From Gaiellasilicea sp033857955 (lineage in GTDB: Bacteria; Actinomycetota; Thermoleophilia; Gaiellales; Gaiellaceae), in assembly GCA_033857955.1 (NCBI GenBank), contig JAWVCW010000029.1, positions 1 to 64,000 of the forward strand: a DNA stretch of 64,000 bases. The letters are read 5' to 3'. Of the stretch, positions 16,352 to 24,061 are shown in pieces (position 1 is the stretch's first letter; every line of letters begins with the position of its first letter). A program made the position numbers and the translations under genes. Below the pieces are notes generated by a model that was not told where the DNA came from, did not search any database, and saw only the letters and a program-made list of their open reading frames with translations.

Positions 16352-17587
16352 ATGGGGCAGCACTGGGACGTTGACGAGATCCTGGAGCGAGCATTTCAGG
16401 AAGACGACCTCGACGGGATGGACTCGACGATCGCACGCCTGGTCGCTGAGGAGGGGATGAGCCGGAGTGCGATGCTGCGCCGGTCGGTCGCGGCGGCCGC
16501 AGGACTCACCATCCTCGGAGCACCCGCGACCGCGTTCGCACGCAACGTGCGGGGAGCGGCGCCGCCGCTGCGCGGCAAGGACATCACCTTCACCGAGCTC
16601 GTGAAGCAGGCGAAGAAAGAGGGTGGGATCAACACCATCGCCTTGCCGCCCGACTGGGCCAACTACGGCGAGATCATGTCGGCCTTCAAGAAGAAGTTCG
16701 GCCTCAAGCTGACGAACGACAACCCCGACGGCTCCTCGGCGCAGGAGAACCAGGCCGTGCGCTCGCTCAAGGGCGACTCGCGCGCGCCCGACGTCCTCGA
16801 CGTCAGCCCGTCCTTCGCGATCGCCGGGGCCAACGAGGGCCTCTACGCGAAGCACTTCAACCGGTACTTCGGAAGCGTGCCGCGCTCGATGAAGGACGGC
16901 CGCGGCTTCTGGGTCGGCGACTACTGGGGCGTGATCTCCTTCGGCGTCAACCGCGCCGTCGTCTCGAACGTGCCGAAGTCGTGGAACGACCTGCTGAAGC
17001 CGGAGTACAAGAACAAGGTGGCGCTGAACGGCAGCCCGCTGACCTCGGGCTCCGCCTTCGCCGGCGTCTACTCGGCCGCGCTCGCGAACGGCGGTTCGCT
17101 GACGAACATCGGCCCGGGGATCGACTTCTTCAAGAAGCTGAAGGACGCCGGGAACTTCATCCCGGTGCAGGCGACGCCGCAGACGATCGCGTCGGGGCAG
17201 ACGCCGATCACGATCGACTGGGACTACCTCAACCTGGCCTACATCAAGGAGTTCCCGTCCGCGAAGATCGCCGTCTCGATCCCGACGGCCGGTGTGTACG
17301 GGGCGTACTACTGCCAGGCGATCAACGCGACCGGGCCGCACCCGTACGCCGCTCGGCTGTGGCAGGACTTCCTCTACTCCGACGCCGGGCAGCTGCTCTG
17401 GCTGAAGGGGTTCTCGCACCCCGCGCGCTTCGCAGATCTCGCGCGGCGCAAGGCGATCCCGAAGGCGCTGCTCACCGCACTGCCGTCGGCCTCGCTCTAC
17501 GCGGGCGTGAAGTTCGCCGGGCCTGGAGCGCAGACGAAGGCCAAGGCGACCGTCACAACGGACTGGCCGTCGAAGATGGGGTCGTAG
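16352..17587 (+). CDS. ABC transporter extracellular solute-binding protein
   Basis: 411-residue periplasmic-binding-protein type II. An unusually long N-terminus of about 45 acidic residues precedes MLRRSVAAAAGLTILGAPAT, a twin-arginine-like signal with the cleavage region near AFA. The mature part has the Fe/polyamine/phosphonate-type pattern (ALPPDWANYGEIMSAFKKKF, SWNDLLKPEYKNKVAL). GGGAGGG at 16341-16347 is the ribosome site. Two permeases and an ATPase follow. The substrate cannot be read; surrounding GDPD, TmpAB and GlpD suggest an organophosphonate or phosphodiester, which is inference. Confidence 0.85.
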   Translation: MGQHWDVDEILERAFQEDDLDGMDSTIARLVAEEGMSRSAMLRRSVAAAAGLTILGAPATAFARNVRGAAPPLRGKDITFTELVKQAKKEGGINTIALPPDWANYGEIMSAFKKKFGLKLTNDNPDGSSAQENQAVRSLKGDSRAPDVLDVSPSFAIAGANEGLYAKHFNRYFGSVPRSMKDGRGFWVGDYWGVISFGVNRAVVSNVPKSWNDLLKPEYKNKVALNGSPLTSGSAFAGVYSAALANGGSLTNIGPGIDFFKKLKDAGNFIPVQATPQTIASGQTPITIDWDYLNLAYIKEFPSAKIAVSIPTAGVYGAYYCQAINATGPHPYAARLWQDFLYSDAGQLLWLKGFSHPARFADLARRKAIPKALLTALPSASLYAGVKFAGPGAQTKAKATVTTDWPSKMGS

Positions 17588-17591
17588 CGCT

Positions 17592-18488
17592 CTGGAAAGC
17601 GCGATCGAGTCCGAAGGAGCCCCGCGGCCGGCGAAAGCCGGCCGCGGGCGTCCGTCGCTTGCGTGGCTCGGCGTCGCGCCCTTCTTCGCCTACGCGATCC
17701 TCTTCCTCTTCCTCCCCGCGGGCCAGGTCATGGTCGGCTCGTTCAAGGGGGACACCGGCGGCGTCACGCTCTCCCACGTCGAGAAGATCATTCACGAGCC
17801 GTATCTCTCGGACTTCAAGAACAGCATCGAGGTGAGCCTCGTCACCGCCCTGCTGGGCGGCCTGCTCGGCTTTCTGATCGCCTACGCAGCGATCCGCGAA
17901 GGAACGCCGCGCGTCGTGCGCACCGTGCTGACCACGTTCTCGGGCGTCGCGGCCAACTTCGCCGGCATTCCCCTGGCGTTCGCGTTCATTGCCACAGCGG
18001 GCACGATCGGGATCGTCACGCAATGGCTCAACGGCCTCGGCTTCAAACCCTACGACCACGGTTTCACTGTCTTCGGCACGACAGGCGTCGAACTCGCCTA
18101 CCTCTATTTCCAGATCCCGCTGATGATCCTCGTGATCGCACCCGCGATCGACGGCCTCCGACGTGAATGGCGCGAGGCGTCGTTGAATCTCGGCGCGAGC
18201 CAGCTCCAGTTCTGGCGCTACGTCGGCGTGCCGGTGCTGATGCCGTCGCTCCTGGGCGCGATGGTGCTGCTCTTCGGCAACTCGTTCTCCGCCTATGCGA
18301 CCGCCTACGGCCTGACCGGCGGCTCGGTGCCCCTCGTGCCGATCACGATCGGCTTCAACCTGAGCGGCAACGTCCTCGACGACCCGCATCTCGGTGAGGC
18401 GCTCGCGTTCGGCATGTTCGTCGTGCTCGCGCTGATGATGCTCATCTACATCCCGCTCCAGCGCATCTCCTCCAGGTGGGTCCGATGA
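17592..18488 (+). CDS. ABC transporter permease 1
   Basis: Inner-membrane permease of the importer, about 298 residues. The EAA loop is REASLNLGASQLQFWRYVGV, followed by PVLMPSLLGA. The first ATG (17730) would cut off the first transmembrane helix (WLGVAPFFAYAILFLFLPAG), so the start must lie upstream. The only near-cognate start there is CTG 17592, 4 nt after the solute-binding protein stop. No GTG, TTG or ATG is in frame between. It overlaps the next permease by 4 nt (ATGA). Confidence 0.85.
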   Translation: MESAIESEGAPRPAKAGRGRPSLAWLGVAPFFAYAILFLFLPAGQVMVGSFKGDTGGVTLSHVEKIIHEPYLSDFKNSIEVSLVTALLGGLLGFLIAYAAIREGTPRVVRTVLTTFSGVAANFAGIPLAFAFIATAGTIGIVTQWLNGLGFKPYDHGFTVFGTTGVELAYLYFQIPLMILVIAPAIDGLRREWREASLNLGASQLQFWRYVGVPVLMPSLLGAMVLLFGNSFSAYATAYGLTGGSVPLVPITIGFNLSGNVLDDPHLGEALAFGMFVVLALMMLIYIPLQRISSRWVR

Positions 18489-19273
18489 GAACGAGGATTG
18501 CGCCCTCGGCCATCTTGTGGCTGCTCGTCGGAGCGATCTACTTCCTGGTCCCGCTGCTGGCGACCCTCATCTTCAGTCTCCGGAGCGGCACAACCGGCAG
18601 CTGCTGCACCGGCGCGAACTACGGCGAGATCTTCCGCGACCCGGAGCTGTGGCGGTCGCTCAAGCAGTCCTTCATCCTCGCGCTGGAGACGATCGCGTTC
18701 TCGCTGGCGCTGTTGATCCCGACCGTCTACTGGGTGCACCTGAGGGTGCCGCGGCTCCGGCCGCTGATCGGCTTCCTCGCGCTCGTCCCGTTCGTCATCC
18801 CGCCGATCATCCTCGTCGTCGGGCTGCTCGACGTCTACAAGGGCACGCCGCAATGGTTCTACGCGGAGCCGTACGGCTTCCTCGTTGCGGCGTACGTGAT
18901 CCTGGCCTTTCCGTACATCTACTTCTCGCTCGACTCGGGGTTCCGCGCGATCGACGTGCACACGCTCACCGAGGCTTCCCAGAGCCTCGGCGCCACCTGG
19001 CGGACGACGCTCCTGCGCGTGATCCTCCCGAACGTGCGGACGGCAGCGCTCGCCGGCGCGTTCCTGACGCTGGCGATCGTGATGGGCGAGTTCACGATCG
19101 CGAACCTCTCTGCTTTCCACACGTTCCCGATCTACATCCAGTACATCAACGAGACGAAGGCGTACCCCGCAGCTGCGGTGTCGCTGTTCAGCTTCGCGAT
19201 CACGTGGGCGGCGATGCTCGCGCTCCTGCTCGCCGGTCGCAAGCGCCCACTCCAGTTCGGAGGTGCTCGCTAG
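18485..19273 (+). CDS. ABC transporter permease 2
   Basis: 262-residue binding-protein-dependent permease with six hydrophobic segments. The EAA-type motif is EASQSLGATWRTTLLRVILP. It starts at ATG 18485 overlapping permease 1. Its TAG stop (19271-19273) runs into the first base of a 162-nt inverted repeat. Forms the heterodimeric channel with permease 1 and is powered by the ATPase at 19437. Confidence 0.9.
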   Translation: MRTRIAPSAILWLLVGAIYFLVPLLATLIFSLRSGTTGSCCTGANYGEIFRDPELWRSLKQSFILALETIAFSLALLIPTVYWVHLRVPRLRPLIGFLALVPFVIPPIILVVGLLDVYKGTPQWFYAEPYGFLVAAYVILAFPYIYFSLDSGFRAIDVHTLTEASQSLGATWRTTLLRVILPNVRTAALAGAFLTLAIVMGEFTIANLSAFHTFPIYIQYINETKAYPAAAVSLFSFAITWAAMLALLLAGRKRPLQFGGAR

Positions 19274-19434
19274 TGCCCCTTCCAGCAATACACGTCGGCG
19301 TCTCGATCGCGATCACTCGGCGCGAGGAGCCACCCACGCCCTCGCGCAGGCCACCGGCCTGCGCCGCGGCCGTGTGCGGCCCCTCGCTTGGTGCTCGCGA
19401 TCGAGACGCTCGACAGCATTCCTGGAAGGGGCAC
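19273..19434 (+). repeat. 162-nt imperfect inverted repeat between permease and ATPase genes
   Basis: The whole intergenic space folds on itself. The outer arms match perfectly for 13 nt (GTGCCCCTTCCAG at 19273 and its complement ending at 19434). After a short irregular stretch the next 15 nt (GCGTCTCGATCGCGA) pair again. The centre is a perfect 9-bp stem (GCGCAGGCC/GGCCTGCGC) with a 3-nt loop, and the parts between pair imperfectly. The right arm contains the ATPase ribosome site (GGAAGGGG), which would be buried in the stem. It could be a translational control hairpin, an mRNA-stability element, or a palindromic insertion. Confidence 0.85.
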
Positions 19435-19436
19435 TG

Positions 19437-20489
19437 ATGGCGTTCGTGGAGCTCGACACCCTGCACCGGTCGTTCGGCGACATCGTCGCGCTCGACGGCA
19501 TCAGCATCGCGCTCGAGGAGGGCGAGTTCCTCTCGCTGCTCGGGCCGTCGGGTTGCGGCAAGACGACCGCGCTGCGCATCGTCGCCGGCTTCGACCGCCC
19601 GAACTCGGGCCGGATTCTGGTCGCCGGCAAGGACATGACGCGCGTGCCGCCCAACAAGCGCGACATGGGCATGGTCTTCCAGGCGTACAGCCTCTTCCCG
19701 AACATGAGCGCGGCCCGAAACGTCGAGTACGGGCTCAAGATCCGTGGCACCGACAAGGAGCAGCGGGCGACGAAGGTGGCGGAGCTGCTCGAGCTCGTCG
19801 GCCTCGCGCACGCGGGCGACCGCTATCCGCATCAGCTCTCGGGCGGGATGCAGCAGCGGGTCGCACTCGCCCGCGCGCTCGCGATCGAACCGCGCGTCCT
19901 CCTGCTCGACGAGCCGCTCTCGGCCCTCGACGCGAAGGTGCGCGTGCAGCTGCGGGAGGAGATCAGGCGGATCCAGAGCCGGCTCGGCATCACGACGATC
20001 TACGTCACGCACGACCAGGAGGAGGCGCTGTCGATCTCCGACCGGGTCGCGGTGCTCTCGCAGGGCCGGATCGAGCAGGTCGGCACGCCGTCCGAGATCT
20101 ACGGCTCGCCCTCGACGCCGTTCGTGGCCGAGTTCGTGGGGACGATGAACCGCCTCGAGGCCACGGTCGCCGACCCGCAGTCGGGCGAGGTCGACTACGG
20201 CGGAGTCCGGGTCGCGGTGGACGCGGTCCGCGGTCGCAGCGCCGGCGAGCGCGTGCTCGTGCTCGTGCGTCCCGAGACGGTCGAGCTGGGTCCGTCGAAC
20301 GGCGGTGCGGCGCTCAGCGGCGAGGTGATCTCGCAGACCTTCCTCGGCCCGGTGACGCGCCTGAAAGTGACCCTGGATCAGGGCGAGATGACCGCAGACG
20401 TCTCCGCCTCGCGCGCCGAGTCGTTCCCCGTCGGCACGCGCGTCGCGGTGGGCTTCCCGTCCGAGAGCGCCCGCCTCCTCAGCCTCTGA
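19437..20489 (+). CDS. ABC transporter ATP-binding protein (PotA/CysA class)
   Basis: 350 residues. Walker A GPSGCGKT (36-43), Q-loop FQAYSLFPNM, signature LSGGMQQR (134-141), Walker B LLLDEP (155-160), H-loop THDQEEAL, and a C-terminal TOBE domain (about 280-345). It energises the importer encoded just upstream. ATG 19437 is 3 nt after the end of the long inverted repeat, whose right arm holds the ribosome site. Its last 11 nt overlap the convergent GDPD gene. Confidence 0.93.
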   Translation: MAFVELDTLHRSFGDIVALDGISIALEEGEFLSLLGPSGCGKTTALRIVAGFDRPNSGRILVAGKDMTRVPPNKRDMGMVFQAYSLFPNMSAARNVEYGLKIRGTDKEQRATKVAELLELVGLAHAGDRYPHQLSGGMQQRVALARALAIEPRVLLLDEPLSALDAKVRVQLREEIRRIQSRLGITTIYVTHDQEEALSISDRVAVLSQGRIEQVGTPSEIYGSPSTPFVAEFVGTMNRLEATVADPQSGEVDYGGVRVAVDAVRGRSAGERVLVLVRPETVELGPSNGGAALSGEVISQTFLGPVTRLKVTLDQGEMTADVSASRAESFPVGTRVAVGFPSESARLLSL

Positions 20490-21066
20490 CGAGGGCGAGG
20501 AGCAGCTCGGGCCGGTCGGTGAAGATCCCGTCGACGCCGAGCTCGACGAGCTCGCGCATGCGCCGCTCGTCGTTGACCGTGTAGACAGCCGTCCGGAGGC
20601 CGAGCCGCCGTGCGAGGGCGAGCCCGCGCCGCCCGGCGCGCGGGTCCCAGAAGCCGGCTCCCCATGCGTAGCGCGCCGCCCGGCGGAGGGAGAGCCGGGG
20701 ACCGACGTGCTGCATCGTCCTCAGTCCTCGTACCTGACGCAGCGCGTGCGATTCGAACGACAGGACGACGGCGTCCTCCGGGAGCAGTGCGACCGAGCGG
20801 GCGACGACGTCGTGACGGCGGTAGCGCCAGGGACTCTTGAGCTCGCACATCAGGCCGATCCGCCCCGAGCACTGCCCGACCACCTCTTCGAGGCGCGGCT
20901 CGCCGCCCCTGGGCGGGTCGTGGCAGACGACGAGCGAGCCGTCGGCGGCGGCGTGGACGTCGAACTCGACGAAATCGGCGCCGAGCTCGATCGCACGCTC
21001 GAAGGATGCCGGCGTGTTCCCGGGCAGCTCGTGGGAGGCACCTCGGTGCGCGATCGTCCATGTCAT
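20479..21066 (-). CDS. Glycerophosphodiester phosphodiesterase, compact form
   Basis: 195 residues. GDPD motifs: HRGASHELPGNTPASF (His7), FVEFDVH (Glu34, Asp36) and CHDPP (His49), later MCELKSP, AVYTVNDERRM and GVDGIFTDRPELL. It hydrolyses glycerophosphodiesters such as glycerophosphocholine to glycerol-3-phosphate and the free alcohol. It is about 45 residues shorter than usual: the RTTxGxG loop that follows the HD motif is nearly absent. ATG 21066 overlaps the upstream HAD gene by 4 nt. Choline released here could feed the betaine route at 30-32 kb. Confidence 0.87.
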   Translation of the reverse strand: MTWTIAHRGASHELPGNTPASFERAIELGADFVEFDVHAAADGSLVVCHDPPRGGEPRLEEVVGQCSGRIGLMCELKSPWRYRRHDVVARSVALLPEDAVVLSFESHALRQVRGLRTMQHVGPRLSLRRAARYAWGAGFWDPRAGRRGLALARRLGLRTAVYTVNDERRMRELVELGVDGIFTDRPELLLALVRG

Positions 21067-21695
21067 CCGAGCAGGCGCCGCATGAGCCCGACGTCGATGG
21101 ACTCGACGAGCTCCTCGGCGGCCGCCAGCCGCTCTGGCGCCACGGTGCCGAGAACGCCGAGGACGCGCAGGCCGGCGGCTGCAGCCGACGCGACGCCGGC
21201 CTCCGTGTCCTCGAACACGAGCGCGTCGCCGACGCCGAGCAGCTCGAGCGCGCGCAGGTAGCCCTCGGGATGCGGCTTGCCGTGAGCGACGTCGTCGGCC
21301 GGCACGATCGTGGTGATCGCACCGGCGAGGCCGGCCGCGGCGAGCACGGGCTCGATCTCGGCGCGCGTGGCGCCCGAGACGACCGCCACGGGCACGCGCT
21401 CGGCGGCGTAGCGAACCGCCGCCCGAGCCTCCTCTGCGATCGTCGAGCCGTCGGCGCGTGCGATGTAGCGGGCGATCCGGTCTGCGATCGCCTCCTCGGC
21501 GCGCGGGTAGGCGAAGCCGAGCCAGCGGCCGACGATCTCCTCCTCCGAGTGACCTGCCAGCTCGTCGAAGTACTCCTGCGCCGAGAGGGGCCGTCCATGC
21601 TCGGCGAAGAGCTCGCAGTAGATCTCGCACAGCACGGGCTCGTCGCGCGAGAGCGTGCCGTTGAAGTCGAAGACGATCGCGCTCGGTGACATCAC
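21063..21695 (-). CDS. HAD-superfamily hydrolase
   Basis: 210 residues. Motif I is VFDFNGTL (Asp10 nucleophile), with Asn12 where most HAD phosphatases have the acid/base Asp. Motif II is VVSGATR, and motif IV is GKPHPEGYLRALELLG...LVFEDTEAGVASAAAAG, as in the beta-phosphoglucomutase-like group. The helical cap domain is residues about 18-80. In this setting a phosphoester or phosphonate intermediate is a likely substrate, but none can be assigned. It lies between the GntR gene and GDPD, overlapping the latter. Confidence 0.85.
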   Translation of the reverse strand: MMSPSAIVFDFNGTLSRDEPVLCEIYCELFAEHGRPLSAQEYFDELAGHSEEEIVGRWLGFAYPRAEEAIADRIARYIARADGSTIAEEARAAVRYAAERVPVAVVSGATRAEIEPVLAAAGLAGAITTIVPADDVAHGKPHPEGYLRALELLGVGDALVFEDTEAGVASAAAAGLRVLGVLGTVAPERLAAAEELVESIDVGLMRRLLG

Positions 21696-21707
21696 GGCGC
21701 GGCGAGT

Positions 21708-22457
21708 CTACGGAGCCGCGCGGATCGCCGACTCCCAGACGACCCGGGTGCGGTCGCCCCGGAAGAGATCCCGGCTCCACTCGAGCGGGCGGCCCGTCGC
21801 GCCGTAGCCGGTGCGCTCGACCCGGAACAGCGGCTCGCCGGGCTCGATCCCGAGCGCCGCTGCCTCCTCCGCGCTCGCCAGCACCGGCTCGAGCCGCTCG
21901 AGCGCGCGGACCGGCACGTCGTCGTACCGCGCTCGCATCAGCTCGTAGAGCGAACCGGTGAGCCGCTGGGCGAGCAGTCCGGGAAACGCGTCCGCGGGGA
22001 GGGTCGTGTGCTCGAGCGCAACCGGCGCGCGGTCGGCGAGGCGGACGCGGACGAGCTCGAACACCGGCGCACCCGGCTCGAGCGCGAGCTCCGCGGCAGC
22101 CGCGGCCGAGGCCGGCAGCTCCTCGGCCGAGAGGACGCGCGCCCCGGCCGCACGACCCTGCGCCCGCAGCTGGTCGGAGAGAGCGGCGAGGCCGGCGAGC
22201 TCGAGCTTCGGCTCGGCGACGAGTGTGCCGCCGCCGCGCCCCACTTGCCGCGCGACGACGCCGCGACGCTCGAGCGAGTCGAGCGCTTGGCGGAGCGTCA
22301 TGCGGCTGACGCCGGCGCGAGACGCCAGCTCTCGCTCCGGCGGCAGCCGGTCGCCCGGAGAGAGCCGCCCGGCCGCGATCGCATCCGCGAGCCAGCTCTC
22401 GATCTGCGCATGTGCAGGTTCGCCGCCGCGCTTGACTCGGGGAACGCTCACCGTCAT
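21708..22457 (-). CDS. GntR/HutC-family transcriptional regulator with UTRA domain
   Basis: 249 residues. The N-terminal winged helix is LADAIAAGRLSPGDRLPPER and LASRAGVSRMTLRQALDSLE; the C-terminal UTRA ligand-binding domain starts near residue 90 (FELVRVRLADRAPVALEHT). HutC-type regulators bind GTCTAGAC-like palindromes. A perfect GGTCTAGACC sits 3 nt upstream of this ATG, so autoregulation and control of divergent tmpA are likely. The inducer should be a small molecule of the tmp or phosphodiester pathway (inference). Confidence 0.9.
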   Translation of the reverse strand: MTVSVPRVKRGGEPAHAQIESWLADAIAAGRLSPGDRLPPERELASRAGVSRMTLRQALDSLERRGVVARQVGRGGGTLVAEPKLELAGLAALSDQLRAQGRAAGARVLSAEELPASAAAAAELALEPGAPVFELVRVRLADRAPVALEHTTLPADAFPGLLAQRLTGSLYELMRARYDDVPVRALERLEPVLASAEEAAALGIEPGEPLFRVERTGYGATGRPLEWSRDLFRGDRTRVVWESAIRAAP

Positions 22458-22470
22458 AATGGTCTAGACC
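22432..22470 (+). promoter_or_regulatory. tmpA promoter with overlapping GntR operator
   Basis: TTGACT (22432-22437), 17-nt spacer, CATAAT (22455-22460), directly followed by the perfect palindrome GGTCTAGACC (22461-22470). The predicted transcription start falls inside the palindrome, so a bound GntR protein would block RNA polymerase. The -35 lies within the first codons of the divergent gntR gene. The core matches the HutC-subfamily (DasR-type) operator, whose consensus centre is TGGTCTAGACCA. Confidence 0.8.
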
Positions 22471-22475
22471 TTATC

Positions 22476-23501
22476 ATGGCCGCCGTCGAGATACCGTCCG
22501 CCGTCTGGCTCCGCGACAACTGCCCGTGTCCGGAGTGCCGCCATCCGAGCGGCCAGCGGCTCCTCGACTCGGTGAGCATCCCCGCCGATCTCGCCGTGGT
22601 CTCGGCCACCCACCGGGACGGCGGCCTGGAGGTCGCCTTCACGGACGGGCACGTCTCCACGTTCGACGACGGCTGGCTCGCAGAGAGACCGGAGCGGCGA
22701 CGCGTGCGCCTGTGGGACGCCTCGATCGCAGGCGGGCTGCCCACCGAGCGCTTCGACGAGGTCGCCGGCGACGGCGAGGCGCTGCGCAGATGGCTCACGG
22801 CCGTCGACGAACTCGGCTTCGCGGTGCTCACAGGCGGACCGACGGAGCCCGGCACCGTCACCCGGGTCGCCGAGCTCTTCGGCTATGTGCGCGAGACGAA
22901 CTACGGTCGGCTCTTCGACGTCCGTTCGGTCATCGACGCGACGAACCTCGCGTACACAGGTCTCGGCCTGGGAGCGCATTCCGACAATCCCTACCGCGAT
23001 CCCACCCCGACGCTCCAGCTCCTGCACTGCCTCGCCTCGAGCGCGGGCGGCGGCGACAACACGCTCGTCGACGGCTTTCGCGCCGCCGAGGAGCTGCGGG
23101 CGCACGACCGGAGCGCGTTCGAGCTGCTCGCCTCGACGCCCGTGCGCTTTCGCTACCGAGACGAGGAGACCGAGCTCGAGGCCGAGCGCGCCGTGCTCGA
23201 GCTCGACGTCGAGGGCGAGCTGCGCGCCGTCCGCTTCAACACGCGCTCGGCGCTGCCGCCGAGGCTCGAGCCGGCTGCGATGCAGGCGTTCTACGACGCG
23301 TACCGCGCCTTCGGCCGGCTGCTCGGCTCGCCCGAGCTACTGATTCGCTTCAAGCTCGAGCCGGGCGACCTCTTCATCGTCGACAACGAGCGCGTCCTGC
23401 ACGGACGGACCGGTTACTCGGAGGCGGGCGAACGGCACCTGCAAGGGTGCTACGCCGACCGGGATGGGCTGCGCTCCCGGCTCGCCGTGCTCTCGCGATG
23501 A
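22476..23501 (+). CDS. tmpA: TmpA-like Fe(II)/2-oxoglutarate dioxygenase (trimethylaminoethylphosphonate hydroxylase)
   Basis: 341 residues of the gamma-butyrobetaine hydroxylase family. The N-terminal zinc module is WLRDNCPCPECRHP, and the iron triad is His168-x-Asp170 (GAHSDNPY) plus a distal His in RVLHGRTGY. TmpA hydroxylates 2-(trimethylammonio)ethylphosphonate at C1; TmpB then cleaves the product to glycine betaine and phosphate. The next gene, a PhnZ/TmpB-type HD protein overlapping by 4 nt, is what distinguishes TmpA from ordinary butyrobetaine hydroxylase. ATG 22476 leaves a leader of about 9 nt. Gamma-butyrobetaine remains a possible substrate. Confidence 0.8.
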   Translation: MAAVEIPSAVWLRDNCPCPECRHPSGQRLLDSVSIPADLAVVSATHRDGGLEVAFTDGHVSTFDDGWLAERPERRRVRLWDASIAGGLPTERFDEVAGDGEALRRWLTAVDELGFAVLTGGPTEPGTVTRVAELFGYVRETNYGRLFDVRSVIDATNLAYTGLGLGAHSDNPYRDPTPTLQLLHCLASSAGGGDNTLVDGFRAAEELRAHDRSAFELLASTPVRFRYRDEETELEAERAVLELDVEGELRAVRFNTRSALPPRLEPAAMQAFYDAYRAFGRLLGSPELLIRFKLEPGDLFIVDNERVLHGRTGYSEAGERHLQGCYADRDGLRSRLAVLSR

Positions 23502-24058
23502 GCGCCGACGGGCTCGTCGACGAGATCTTCTGCGTCTTCCGGGAGCAGGGCGAAGAGCAGTACCTCGGCGAACAGGTCTCGATGACCGAGCACATGCTCC
23601 AGTCCGCCGCGGCCGCCGAGCAAGACGGGGCGCCGGCGAAGCTCGTCGCGGCCGCGCTCCTGCACGACTACGGCCACTTCATCCACGACCTCCCCGAGGA
23701 CGCGGCCGAGCGCGGAATCGACACCCGGCACGAGGAGGTGGCGTTCGCCTTCCTCGAGCGGCACTTCGGACGCGAGGTTGCCGAGCCGATCCGGATGCAC
23801 GTCGCTGCGAAGCGCTACCTCTGCGCGGTCGAGCCCTCGTACCTGGACGAGCTCTCGCCGGCCTCGATCCACAGCCTCGAGCTGCAAGGCGGGCCGTACG
23901 ACGCGGAGGAGGTTGCCGCCTTCCAGGCCTCGCCCTTCGCCGAGGACGCCGTGCGGCTCCGGCGCTGGGACGACGTGGGCAAGTCGCCCGGCCTCGACGT
24001 GCCCGGGCTGGAGCACTACCGGGCGGTTCTCGAGTCGGCGCTCGGGTCGGCGCGCTAG
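23498..24058 (+). CDS. tmpB: TmpB/PhnZ-like HD-domain diiron oxygenase
   Basis: 186 residues. The PhnZ active-site pattern is present with matching spacing: Tyr22 and Glu25 (the lid pair), His32, His56-Asp57 in LLHDYGHF, His78, His101 and Lys105 (MHVAAKRY), and Asp158/Asp159 before Lys162 (RRWDDVGK). PhnZ-type enzymes oxidatively cleave the C-P bond of 1-hydroxyphosphonates using a mixed-valent diiron centre. Coupled to tmpA by an ATGA overlap. The Tyr-x2-Glu lid is what separates these oxygenases from ordinary HD phosphohydrolases. Confidence 0.85.
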   Translation: MSADGLVDEIFCVFREQGEEQYLGEQVSMTEHMLQSAAAAEQDGAPAKLVAAALLHDYGHFIHDLPEDAAERGIDTRHEEVAFAFLERHFGREVAEPIRMHVAAKRYLCAVEPSYLDELSPASIHSLELQGGPYDAEEVAAFQASPFAEDAVRLRRWDDVGKSPGLDVPGLEHYRAVLESALGSAR

Positions 24059-24061
24059 CCC

